Of a stretch of 64,000 nucleotides of DNA, positions 53,336-60,996 are shown in pieces (position 1 is the stretch's first letter; each line of letters opens with the position of its first letter). The stretch is from assembly GCA_024400545.1 (NCBI GenBank), contig JAKSMO010000004.1:1-64000 (forward strand). The letters run 5' to 3'. A model generated the notes under the pieces. The model had not been told where the DNA came from. It did not search any database and saw nothing but the letters and a program-made list of their open reading frames with translations. The position numbers were made by a program, and so were the translations under genes. Origin of the DNA: Bacteroidales bacterium (GTDB taxonomy: Bacteria > Bacteroidota > Bacteroidia > Bacteroidales > P3).

Positions 53336-54052
53336 ATGCGCAAAGTATTAGTAATCATGATGATGCTTGCAACAGTGATGACTGTTTCGGCACAGAAGAA
53401 ATGGGGCTACACCCTCGGTTTTGGCGGTGAATTGAAGTCCGGTAACGTGAACACCACCATTTTTAACACCAGCGCCGGTGTGGAGCGCAACGACAGCATT
53501 TTGTCGTTCGATGCAGGTGTTTCTTACATCTATGGTTTGAAGGATGGCGAGAAATTTGAGGACAACCTGACTGGCAACCTCAAGTTCGACTTGTGGCAGT
53601 ACGACCGCTGGAGCCCCTTTGTGAGCTACAGCGCTAACCGCAACCACTTTAAGGGCTACGACTGGCGTCACACTGGCCTGGCCGGCGTGAAGTACCGCAT
53701 GTTCTGGAATGCCGTTTGCGACTACAGCATCAGCGCCGCTTATGTGTTTGAATATACCGACTATCTGGAGGCCGAGGATCTGCGCGCCCAGGTGAGCCGT
53801 CTCTCGGTACGCTTCAAGATGCGCCACAAGATCAACGACTATGTGAGCCTGAAGCACACCACTTTCTACACTCCTTCGTTCTACGACTTTACCGGCGACT
53901 GGGGTCTGAACTCCACCACCAGCCTCAGCACCAAGCTGAGCTCGCACATCTCGCTGGACCTCAACTTCACCTACGACTACCACAGCCTGGTGCCCGAAGG
54001 CGTGAAGAATGCAGATATCATCACCTCCGCTACTCTGAAGATGAAATTCTAA
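53336..54052 (+). CDS. DUF481-like outer-membrane beta-barrel protein
   Basis: The 238-residue product has a signal peptide (MRKVLVIMMMLATVMTVSAQ) and a continuous pattern of amphipathic strands with regular Gly and aromatic residues (TLGFGGELKSGNVNTTIF, FDAGVSYIYGLKDGEKFED, WSPFVSYSANRNHFKGYD). It ends in ITSATLKMKF, a barrel-type C terminus. The N-terminal GGELKSGN resembles the start of DUF481 proteins, which are salt- or envelope-linked outer-membrane proteins of unknown function. Codon use is strongly biased toward a few codons (GGC, AAG, ACC), suggesting high expression. It is monocistronic with promoter and terminator visible. Confidence 0.84.
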   Translation: MRKVLVIMMMLATVMTVSAQKKWGYTLGFGGELKSGNVNTTIFNTSAGVERNDSILSFDAGVSYIYGLKDGEKFEDNLTGNLKFDLWQYDRWSPFVSYSANRNHFKGYDWRHTGLAGVKYRMFWNAVCDYSISAAYVFEYTDYLEAEDLRAQVSRLSVRFKMRHKINDYVSLKHTTFYTPSFYDFTGDWGLNSTTSLSTKLSSHISLDLNFTYDYHSLVPEGVKNADIITSATLKMKF

Positions 54053-54075
54053 ACTTATCCAATCTTTTTCCATTC

Positions 54076-54112
54076 AGGGGTGGGCGCTCGCACAGAGCCT
54101 CACCCCTTTTTT
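54076..54112 (+). terminator. Terminator of the DUF481 gene
   Basis: AGGGGTG and CACCCCT form a 7-bp stem with an 18-nt G/C-rich loop, followed by six T, 24 nt after the stop codon. Confidence 0.8.
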
Positions 54113-54266
54113 GTGCTGAGTGAATTGCGAATTGGCTGCCGCGGTTGTGCGAGTGGAAAGTGGAGAGTGGAAAGTTGGGCGGCAGCCACTCTTTATTTTT
54201 TATTTTTCATTAATTAATTCACCTCGCTCTTTATTTTTTTTTATTCATTAATTCAAGTTAAATTCG

Positions 54267-54274
54267 TATATTTG
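54267..54274 (+). promoter_or_regulatory. -7 promoter box of the fimbrillin-like operon
   Basis: TATATTTG lies 49 nt before the ATG at 54323, in an AT-rich stretch that follows a simple-sequence block. It is the only box seen for the run of three genes to 56559. Confidence 0.6.
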
Positions 54275-54322
54275 CATTTTTTACGCATCATTAACATTTG
54301 CACGCAACCAATACAACATCAA

Positions 54323-54511
54323 ATGATTAAGAGAAAAGATTACATTTCCCCTACGGTCAAAACCGTTGTTTTTAAGGTAGAAAAAGGGTTCGACAACAGC
54401 TGCTACAACACCCAACACAACCCAGATTTGGAAATCAGAGTGTCCGACAACAGCGGATCCAGCCTGCTGGAAGGTTACACAACTCAGTCAGACAACAACA
54501 TCTTCCACTAA
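54323..54511 (+). CDS. Small peptide gene ahead of the fimbrillin-like genes
   Basis: The 62-residue product (MIKRKDYISPTVKTVVFKVE...) is of a kind often found in Bacteroidales as a short leaderless peptide starting with a YxSPxVKxVxFKVExG motif, without assigned function. It has no signal peptide. The C terminus ends in NNIFH; the two lipoproteins downstream end in SIFH. The longer frame from 54272 begins with TTG inside the promoter box and was discarded. It is 12 nt from the next gene, so it is cotranscribed and may act as a regulatory or partner peptide of the lipoproteins. Confidence 0.72.
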   Translation: MIKRKDYISPTVKTVVFKVEKGFDNSCYNTQHNPDLEIRVSDNSGSSLLEGYTTQSDNNIFH

Positions 54512-54523
54512 AAAGCCGCAGCC

Positions 54524-55519
54524 ATGAAGAGATTATTTGCATTAGCCATTGCGGCAAGCCTGGCCTTTGCAGGATGCCAGCGCGAAGAGGGCGAGGTGGT
54601 GTTTGAAGCCTCGCTGGCCCACAACAACACCAAGATAAGCATGGACGCAAACAACTTTCTGGCGTGGGAAGAGGGCGACCTGGTGAGGATTAGCGACCAG
54701 GTTACGGGCACAGTGTTTGAGGTGCACACAGACAACGCTAATCATATTGCCCACCTGCATCAGAAATTGCAAAAGGACAATAGTCACCAATATAGGAACA
54801 GCACCAATTACTTTGCCATCTACCCCGGCCCGGGAGAGAATTCGAACAACTATATTTCCTCCACCAACACCAGTGCACAGAACATATTTTTTAGAGTGAA
54901 CAGCATCGGCAACGAACAGATAGTGACCAACGACCGGCACTACGACAAGGACTGGCTGGTGTGCACAGCAGCGAACAGGGGCAGCGCCAAGCCCAGCTCG
55001 GGCACACGCACGGTGCACCTGCAGTTTCACAACTGCATGGCACTGCTGAAATGCACCATTACTGAAGGCTGCACCAACATCTGCCAGCTGAAGGTGACGG
55101 CCAGCACTGACGACAACGGAGCTCCCATAGGCGGCCACGCATGGGTTTCGACCTCCGATGCGGGCGTGGACCTAACCTGCTTGACCGGCATCAACAACAC
55201 AGACAGGAAGTACGACATCACCCTCAGGAAAGAGGACAACACGGCACTGACGCCAGGAGAATACTACATAGCCATTTGGTCGGACTATTACAATAGTACC
55301 AGCACTTCTATCTCGCCTAGCATGAACACATCCGATTACCTCAGCCACACCACAAAGAAGAACGTGACCATCACCCCCTGCAACGCCAGCGGGACTGCCA
55401 TTGAGGGCTACGGCAGCTACACGGTGGATAGCTACAGCTTCTTCCGCAACACAATTTACCCCGTGGGCACATTCCCCAAAACGTCGAAGGAAAGCAAAGA
55501 AGCCTCGATATTCCATTAG
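54524..55519 (+). CDS. Fimbrillin-like lipoprotein 1
   Basis: This 331-residue lipoprotein has the signal peptide MKRLFALAIAASLAFAGC with Cys18 as the lipidation site. The mature N terminus VVFEASLAHNNTKISMDANN, followed by FLAWEEGDLVRI, resembles the start of fimbrillin-family (Mfa/FimA-type) proteins, in which a polymer subunit is a surface lipoprotein processed by a gingipain-like protease. The middle holds the block RDKDWLVCTAA-like YDKDWLVCTAANRG and LQFHNCMALLKCTITEGCTNIC. It ends KEASIFH. It is about 55% similar by eye to its downstream neighbour; homologous blocks alternate with divergent ones (residues 60-130). Polymerisation is inferred, and the pair could also be individual surface proteins. 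Confidence 0.78.
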   Translation: MKRLFALAIAASLAFAGCQREEGEVVFEASLAHNNTKISMDANNFLAWEEGDLVRISDQVTGTVFEVHTDNANHIAHLHQKLQKDNSHQYRNSTNYFAIYPGPGENSNNYISSTNTSAQNIFFRVNSIGNEQIVTNDRHYDKDWLVCTAANRGSAKPSSGTRTVHLQFHNCMALLKCTITEGCTNICQLKVTASTDDNGAPIGGHAWVSTSDAGVDLTCLTGINNTDRKYDITLRKEDNTALTPGEYYIAIWSDYYNSTSTSISPSMNTSDYLSHTTKKNVTITPCNASGTAIEGYGSYTVDSYSFFRNTIYPVGTFPKTSKESKEASIFH

Positions 55520-55551
55520 GCGCCAGCACATCAACTAAGAGAAGTAAACAC

Positions 55552-56559
55552 ATGAAAAAGATATTCATATTAGCCGTTGCGGCAAGCATGGCCCTTGCCG
55601 GATGCCAGCGCGAAGATGGAGAGGTGGTGTTTGAAGCCTCGCTGGCCCACAACAACGCCAAAATAAGCATGGACGCAAGCAATATGCTGGCGTGGGAAGA
55701 GGGCGACCTGGTGAGATTGGGCTACTTTGGGCACTCCACCGTTTTTGAAGTGGCGGTTGACAACCGAGAGCAGATAGCCCATCTGCACCAAAAATTGGAA
55801 TGGGATGCCAGTCACACTTACCGCTACAGCACCGAATTTTATGCCCTGTACCCCGGGAGCAACAACACTGGCATCAACAATACAATCACAACCAACGAGA
55901 CGATAAACAAATACTACAAAGTGACCAGCACCGGCAGCGTGCAGATAGTGACCGACGACCGGCACTACGACAAGAACTGGCTGGTGTGCACAGCAGCGAA
56001 AAAGGAGAATAGCAGCGATATTCCCGCCTCGGGCACACGCACAGTACAACTGCAGTTTCACAACTGCATGGCACTGCTGAAATGCACCATTGCCGAAGGC
56101 TGCACCAACATCTACCAACTGAAGGTGACGGCAGGCAACAACGGAGCCTACATAGGCGGACACGCATGGGTTTCGACCTGCGATGCGGGCGTGGATCTGG
56201 AGAACAACCTCAGAGAAGGTAACAACATCAACGACGGAAACAAAATACGCTCCATCACGCTGAAGAAACAGGACAACACGGCACTGATGCCGGGCGAATA
56301 CTATATAGCCATCTGGTCGGACTACTACAACAGCACCAGTGCCACCAGAACACCTAGCATGAGCACATCCGATTACGCCCACTGCACCACGAAGAAGAAC
56401 GTGACCATTACCCCCTGCAACGCCAGCGGGACGGCCATCAGCGGCTACGGCAGCTACACGGTGGAGAGCTACAGTTTCTTCCGCAACACGATCTACTCCG
56501 TGGGCACATTCCCGAAACAGAGCAATACGGACAGCAAAGAAGCCTCGATATTCCATTAA
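55552..56559 (+). CDS. Fimbrillin-like lipoprotein 2 (tandem paralogue)
   Basis: This 335-residue paralogue starts 32 nt after the previous stop. The signal peptide MKKIFILAVAASMALAGC and the first mature residues (GEVVFEASLAHNNAKISMDA, MLAWEEGDLVRL) are nearly identical to those of lipoprotein 1, as are HNCMALLKCTIAEGCTNIYQLKV and the C-terminal half (YYNSTSATRTPSMSTSDY; SGYGSYTVESYSFFRNTIY). Divergence concentrates at residues 58-130, which may be exposed. The C terminus again reads KEASIFH. A small rpmE2 promoter follows within 30 nt of its stop, so transcription of the three-gene unit likely ends nearby, though no hairpin is seen. Confidence 0.78.
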   Translation: MKKIFILAVAASMALAGCQREDGEVVFEASLAHNNAKISMDASNMLAWEEGDLVRLGYFGHSTVFEVAVDNREQIAHLHQKLEWDASHTYRYSTEFYALYPGSNNTGINNTITTNETINKYYKVTSTGSVQIVTDDRHYDKNWLVCTAAKKENSSDIPASGTRTVQLQFHNCMALLKCTIAEGCTNIYQLKVTAGNNGAYIGGHAWVSTCDAGVDLENNLREGNNINDGNKIRSITLKKQDNTALMPGEYYIAIWSDYYNSTSATRTPSMSTSDYAHCTTKKNVTITPCNASGTAISGYGSYTVESYSFFRNTIYSVGTFPKQSNTDSKEASIFH

Positions 56560-56584
56560 TTTGGGGGGCGGAAGAAAAAAAAAA

Positions 56585-56615
56585 TTTGCCATATCGGAAA
56601 AAGTGTGTATCTTTG
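56585..56615 (+). promoter_or_regulatory. Promoter of rpmE2 (TTTG-N19-TATCTTTG)
   Basis: TTTG at 56585-56588 and TATCTTTG at 56608-56615 are 19 nt apart, a textbook Bacteroidota housekeeping promoter and the best one in this window. The transcript leader would be about 105 nt. Confidence 0.85.
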
Positions 56616-56727
56616 CAAACTCAAAATGGTGCGCAAAACACCCTTTTGGGAACAAGAATAATTAATTAAAATAAACAATAACAATCGTTTGCGAAAAACG
56701 GCGCGAACGGCAAAAACAACACAAAAA

Positions 56728-56985
56728 ATGAAAAAAGGAATCCATCCTGAGAACTATCGTTTGGTTGTATTCAAAGATATGTCCAACGAAAACATGATCC
56801 TCGTTAAGAGCTGCGCTAACACCAAAGAGACCGTTACCTTCACCGATGGTAAAGAGTACCCCGTTGTTAAGCTCGACCTTACCAACACTTCTCACCCCTT
56901 CTTCACTGGTAAGATGAAGCTCGTTGACACCGCTGGTCGTGTTGATAAGTTCCTCAACAAGTACAAGAAATACTCAAAGAAGTAA
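56728..56985 (+). CDS. rpmE2: 50S ribosomal protein L31 type B
   Basis: The 85-residue product of the ATG at 56728 (MKKGIHPENYRLVVFKDMSN) is a type B L31 protein, which lacks the zinc-binding CxxC of type A (only Cys at ILVKSCANT). It joins the two ribosomal subunits at bridge B1. The family blocks EYPVVKLDLTNTSHPFFTGK and AGRVDKFLNKYKKYSKK are present. A longer frame from 56689 adds 13 residues (RKTARTAKTTQK) of the leader and was discarded. Strong promoter and terminator flank it. Type B genes are often induced at low zinc, but a Zur site is not visible here. Confidence 0.95.
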   Translation: MKKGIHPENYRLVVFKDMSNENMILVKSCANTKETVTFTDGKEYPVVKLDLTNTSHPFFTGKMKLVDTAGRVDKFLNKYKKYSKK

Positions 56986-57005
56986 TTTGTTTTAGGTTTT
57001 AGATT

Positions 57006-57044
57006 AAAAGCTCCCTTCGAAAGTTGGGGGCTTTTTTATTTTTT
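57006..57044 (+). terminator. Terminator of rpmE2
   Basis: AAAAGCTCCC and GGGGGCTTTT pair (one wobble) around a 10-nt loop, followed by T-rich sequence. It lies 21 nt after the stop codon. Confidence 0.85.
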
Positions 57045-57090
57045 AGAGGGACATGAGTTCCCCACAACTTTAATCGATACTATTAAGAAC

Positions 57091-57963
57091 ATGAAAAGAT
57101 TAGCACTACTCATCCTGACCGCCATCACAATCATGGCCTGCAACCGCAAACCTGTTGAATTCAACAATCTCGAATCTCATTTTGCCCAAACCGACGAAAT
57201 CCGCATCCACTACAAAACTGCCGGACGGGGCGACAAAGCCCTTGTGTTCGTGCACGGCCTGGGCTGCGACCTGAATACCTGGCAGGCTCAGTACGACACA
57301 TTTATCACCGCCAACGTGAAAATGCTCTTTATCGACCTGCCCGGCTTTGGCCAGAGCGACAAGCCCCAGACGGACTACACCCTTGAGTTCTACGCCAATG
57401 CGGTGAAGGCTGCGATGGACGATGCCGGAATAGAGAAAGCCATACTCGTGGGGCACAGCCTCGGCACTCCTATCTGCCGACAGATGTGTTTCGACTATCC
57501 CGAGCGGGTGTCGGCACTGGTGGATATCGACGGCGTGTATGTCCTCCTTCCAGCCGATCCAGAAGCCTGCGACGCATATGTCATCAACATGCAGGCCTTT
57601 GCTGCGGGATTCTGTCAGGACAATGTGGCCGAATATTTTGCCCAATTTGTGAGCCAGCTTGCCGGCCCTAACACGCCTCAATGGGTGACCGACTATGCCA
57701 TGAGCACCATGCCCCAAACCCCGGGCTACGTGGCCTGCAACACTATGGGACACCTGATTACGCGCTATTTAACCGGCCAGAAAATCGAGGTGCCCGCCGC
57801 CATTATCTGCACGCAGAACAGCGGAATAGAGCCCGACAACAAGGAGCGTATGGCCGAGCTTTACACCAACATGGAATACACCGAGCTGACCACCTGTGGC
57901 CATTTCATCCACATGGAACAGCCCGAAGTGGTGAACCAGGCAATCCGCAAACTGCTTTTTTGA
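57091..57963 (+). CDS. Alpha/beta-hydrolase lipoprotein
   Basis: This 290-residue envelope lipoprotein (lipobox TIMAC, Cys17) has the alpha/beta-hydrolase fold: the oxyanion HGLG (residues 55-58), the nucleophile elbow GHSLGTP (Ser123), and the catalytic His271 in CGHFIHMEQPE. The acid residue is probably in the strand before IEPDNKERM but cannot be fixed. Blocks such as LFIDLPGFGQSDKP and YANAVKAAMDDAG are typical. Substrate (ester, peptide, haloacid or lactone) is unknown. It is monocistronic and starts 105 nt after rpmE2, past that gene's terminator; a promoter was not seen. Confidence 0.85.
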   Translation: MKRLALLILTAITIMACNRKPVEFNNLESHFAQTDEIRIHYKTAGRGDKALVFVHGLGCDLNTWQAQYDTFITANVKMLFIDLPGFGQSDKPQTDYTLEFYANAVKAAMDDAGIEKAILVGHSLGTPICRQMCFDYPERVSALVDIDGVYVLLPADPEACDAYVINMQAFAAGFCQDNVAEYFAQFVSQLAGPNTPQWVTDYAMSTMPQTPGYVACNTMGHLITRYLTGQKIEVPAAIICTQNSGIEPDNKERMAELYTNMEYTELTTCGHFIHMEQPEVVNQAIRKLLF

Positions 57964-58243
57964 GTGTAGAGGGTAGAGTGTAGATTGTAGAGTTCCGGGT
58001 GCGGCAGCAACTTTCCACTTTACTTTTAGTGAATAGGGAATAGGGAATTAAGTTCCCGCACCCGGATACTTTCCACTTTCAATTTTCAACTTTCCACTCG
58101 AAAAACTTTCCACTGTTCACGGTAACAGTTGTAACAGTTGTAACAGTTATTGAAAGTTGATTTGATGGTTTAGGCTCAAGGTTCTGTGCGCCCCCCACTC
58201 TTAACTCTTAACTCTTAATTCTTAACTCTCAACTCCAAACCTA
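57964..58243. repeat. Simple-sequence intergenic block
   Basis: This 280-nt spacer is built of GTAGAGTGTAGATTGTAGAG, AACTTTCCACTTTAC, AATAGGGAATAGGGAATT, GGTAACAGTTGTAACAGTTG (58121 onward) and CTTAACTCTTAACTCTTAA words. Two near-identical GGGTGCGG / CCGCACCC motifs (57998 and 58056 region) are reverse complements and could pair. It separates convergent genes, with no standard T-run terminator. Confidence 0.75.
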
Positions 58244-59356
58244 TCATCCAATAAGGAATTGGCCAAAGCGGGTTTTGAGCAGGAGCTTGGTGGAGGCCAC
58301 GCTAAGGATCAGGGTGACGGCGAGCACAAGCCAAGGCATAAGCCATACGCCCAAAGCACTGCCGCAGCACCAGGCCGGAAAGGGCGAGAAGAAATAGATA
58401 TACTGCATGAAGAACATGTGGAGCACATAAACGCCATAGCACTGGCGCGAGCACTCGCGGAGGAAGGGATCGGGCTGTGCGGACTCGGCGGCACGATGGC
58501 GCGAGAGCCACAGCGACACGGAGGCATACAGGGCAAGGATGCCCAACGCGGTGTGGGCCAGATTGACGAGATGGAGGGTGGTGAGGCTGGCACCTCGGAG
58601 CCAGTGCGGACACTCGAAAGCGAAGCCCGGCAGACGGAGGGTGGACATTTGCAATCGCACCAAGATAAAGACGGCATAGAGCACCCACAAGAGGGCCACC
58701 AAGCCCCCTCGGGCCGCCCAGCGACGGCTATCGCCAGCCACGAAACGGAGGAAATAGCCCAGATAGAAATAGAAGAGGAAATAGGGCGCGCGGGTGAGCC
58801 CCATGCGCAATCCGCTGAATCGGCAGAGCGAAAGCACGGCAAGAGCCACCAGCAGGACACTGGCCGCCACGAGCTGCCAAGTGCGCCCCCAACGGGCTAG
58901 GATGGCAATGAGACGATCGAGCAGCCAGCCGGCAAGGAAGCACCAGAAAAGCATGGGCAGAAACCACAAATGGCCGATGCCGTTGGCTACCCGCCAAAAG
59001 GCTACGTTGACGCTGAAACGCGCCGGATTGAAGCGATAGAGGAAATAATAGACTATGCCGAAAAGGAAACAGGGGATGATAAGGCGCTTGAATTTCTTCC
59101 ACACAAAGGAGAAGAAGCCCTGACGACGCGCCAGCTCGACGCACTGGTAGCAGAACACATAGCCGCCCACAAAGGCTATGGTCTCGATGCGGAAACCGCT
59201 AATGAGTCGGCCCATCCACCAATAAAAGGCATTGGAGGGCACGCCCTGAGGCGGATTCCACCCGCCGGTGAACACACACAGCGAATGATACACCACCAGC
59301 AGGAAGATGATAAGGGGGCGAATGATGGAGATTTCGTATAGCAGCTTCTTTTTCAC
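58244..59356 (-). CDS. Acyltransferase family 3 membrane protein
   Basis: The 370-residue integral membrane protein has about ten hydrophobic segments and the family hallmark near its N terminus, SIIRPLIIFLLVVYHSLCVF, with the Arg and His typical of acyltransferase-3 enzymes that O-acetylate or otherwise acylate surface sugars. Further blocks are GRLISGFRIETIAFVGGYVF and GIGHLWFLPMLFWCFLAGWL. It would act at the inner membrane on lipid-linked or periplasmic glycans. It starts 12 nt after the flippase gene stop, so the pair is cotranscribed and likely serves the same surface polysaccharide. Confidence 0.88.
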   Translation of the reverse strand: MKKKLLYEISIIRPLIIFLLVVYHSLCVFTGGWNPPQGVPSNAFYWWMGRLISGFRIETIAFVGGYVFCYQCVELARRQGFFSFVWKKFKRLIIPCFLFGIVYYFLYRFNPARFSVNVAFWRVANGIGHLWFLPMLFWCFLAGWLLDRLIAILARWGRTWQLVAASVLLVALAVLSLCRFSGLRMGLTRAPYFLFYFYLGYFLRFVAGDSRRWAARGGLVALLWVLYAVFILVRLQMSTLRLPGFAFECPHWLRGASLTTLHLVNLAHTALGILALYASVSLWLSRHRAAESAQPDPFLRECSRQCYGVYVLHMFFMQYIYFFSPFPAWCCGSALGVWLMPWLVLAVTLILSVASTKLLLKTRFGQFLIG

Positions 59357-59368
59357 GGCAATGGGATA

Positions 59369-60661
59369 TTATTTGCCCTTGGCAAACTGGCGCGTGAGCA
59401 ACAAGCTGGCAAGATAGGCCGACGAACGGAACACGGCAAAGAGGATGAGCGTGGCCTCGACAGTGCCGAAGAGCAGGCCGCCAAGCCACACGGACAGGAG
59501 GGTGCTGAGGGCGAAATAGAGCTGCCAGAGAAAGAAGGCACGCTGACGCTCGGCAACGATGAACATGCCGCTAAGGGAGTTGGAGACGAACATCAGCACC
59601 ATGGCCGGCGCCAATATCTGGGCAAAGCGGCCCGCCTCGTACCACTGACTGCCCAGGAAGAGGGCGGTGAGCGAGGGCAGGAACCACTCGAAGATGAGCA
59701 GGAAGGCCACACCCAACACGGTGAGCACCCACATGATTTTGTCGAAACTGGCCAGGCAGCTGCCTTTTTGGCGGTATTCCTCGGTGGCGCGCTGGCGATA
59801 GACATCGCTGACGGAGGTGCTGATGATGTTGATGGGCACGGAGAAGAGGGTCATGGCCATGGAGAAGAGTCCCACCTGGGCGTTGCCGAAATAGAAAGTG
59901 ATAATCCATATTGGCACAGCCTGGCCCAAGGAGTTGAGCAGGCGGCCCGGCATGTTGAAGAGGGGGAACTCGCGGAACTTGACGGCGCAGCGGCGCATCT
60001 CGGCCCAGCTGGTTTGGGCAAAGACGGCACCATCGTGCCACAAGGCACGGAACAAGCAGCCCAAGGCCGAAATGGCACGGCCGATGACATCGCCCATGAC
60101 GAGGCCCTGCGAGAAGATGCGGACAAAGCCAAAGAGGGTTTTGGAGAGGACGATGGCCGAGGAGTTGATGATTTTGTTTAAGGCCAAGGACTTGAAGTAT
60201 TTTTCGCGCACACACCACTCGTTATACACATTGAAGACAATGATGCTGAGGGCGGTGATGGGGCACAGATAAACCCAGCGGCTGAGCTGAGGCTCGTGGA
60301 GCCACGACGACAGGCTACCTAGCAGGAAGAACTCGCAGATGAGCCAGCCCACCAGCATGGTGACGAAGCCCACCACAACGGAGAGCACGGCGAGGTTGGC
60401 GGCCTCGCGCTTGGAATCGGCGATGACAATGCCGCTCTCGTACTTGCCCGACCCCACTACCGCGAGCACGGTGATGATGGAGGAGAGGTTGGCCAAGAGG
60501 CCGAACTCCTCGGCGCTGAAGATACGGCCCAGCAGGGGATAGAACAAGAAGGGCAATACCTGAGCCAGGGCCACACCGGCAGAGAGGATGAGGCTGTTGC
60601 GAGCAAAGTCGCTGGAACGGAAGCGCGCAGTGAGCGCGCTGAGCGAGGGAAGATGTGCCAT
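59369..60661 (-). CDS. Wzx-like polysaccharide flippase
   Basis: This 430-residue protein has about 12 membrane helices of the MATE/MVF (polysaccharide biosynthesis) superfamily. The N-terminal segment FARNSLILSAGVALAQVLPF, then LFYPLLGRIFSAEEFGLLAN, is the usual start of Wzx flippases, with further SGKYESGIVIA and LFNMPGRLLNSLGQAVPI blocks. It would move undecaprenyl-linked oligosaccharide across the inner membrane. The gene lies upstream of the acyltransferase gene (12 nt), after a 76-nt gap from the small lipoprotein gene. No other glycan-assembly genes (glycosyltransferases) are in this part of the window. Confidence 0.92.
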   Translation of the reverse strand: MAHLPSLSALTARFRSSDFARNSLILSAGVALAQVLPFLFYPLLGRIFSAEEFGLLANLSSIITVLAVVGSGKYESGIVIADSKREAANLAVLSVVVGFVTMLVGWLICEFFLLGSLSSWLHEPQLSRWVYLCPITALSIIVFNVYNEWCVREKYFKSLALNKIINSSAIVLSKTLFGFVRIFSQGLVMGDVIGRAISALGCLFRALWHDGAVFAQTSWAEMRRCAVKFREFPLFNMPGRLLNSLGQAVPIWIITFYFGNAQVGLFSMAMTLFSVPINIISTSVSDVYRQRATEEYRQKGSCLASFDKIMWVLTVLGVAFLLIFEWFLPSLTALFLGSQWYEAGRFAQILAPAMVLMFVSNSLSGMFIVAERQRAFFLWQLYFALSTLLSVWLGGLLFGTVEATLILFAVFRSSAYLASLLLTRQFAKGK

Positions 60662-60737
60662 AGGCGAAAAAGCGACACCTCCCTCCGCCGGAGTTGGCGG
60701 GCGGAAGGATGGCGGAAGGACGATCTACAGCAGGGGA

Positions 60738-60965
60738 CTATTCAACGTATTCGACACAGGTCTTGATGAGCATTTCCTGAGTGGAGTCGTTGGCAACCCA
60801 CTGATCGTCGAGCTCGGAGCAGTTGGCGTGGGAGCCGAGAGGCTCGAGGGCTACGGAATTGAAATAACCGGGGCGGACATAGGTGCACTCGCAGCGTTTC
60901 TCTTTGCAGGACGAGACAACGAGCAAGGAAGCGACCACTGATAATAATACAAAAAATTTCTTCAT
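60738..60965 (-). CDS. Small Cys-containing lipoprotein
   Basis: The 75-residue product has the signal peptide MKKFFVLLSVVASLLVVSSC, with Cys20 as the lipidation site, then a mature part of only 55 residues with four more Cys (EKRCECTYV, SHANCSEL and LIKTCVEYVE), so disulfides are likely in the periplasm. It is not recognised as a named family. It lies between lpxA (31 nt upstream) and the flippase gene on the same strand, but a short loose relative is common near envelope genes of Bacteroidales. It may be an independent gene. Confidence 0.72.
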   Translation of the reverse strand: MKKFFVLLSVVASLLVVSSCKEKRCECTYVRPGYFNSVALEPLGSHANCSELDDQWVANDSTQEMLIKTCVEYVE

Positions 60966-60996
60966 ATAGATGATGATATTTGAAAACGGATTGGGA

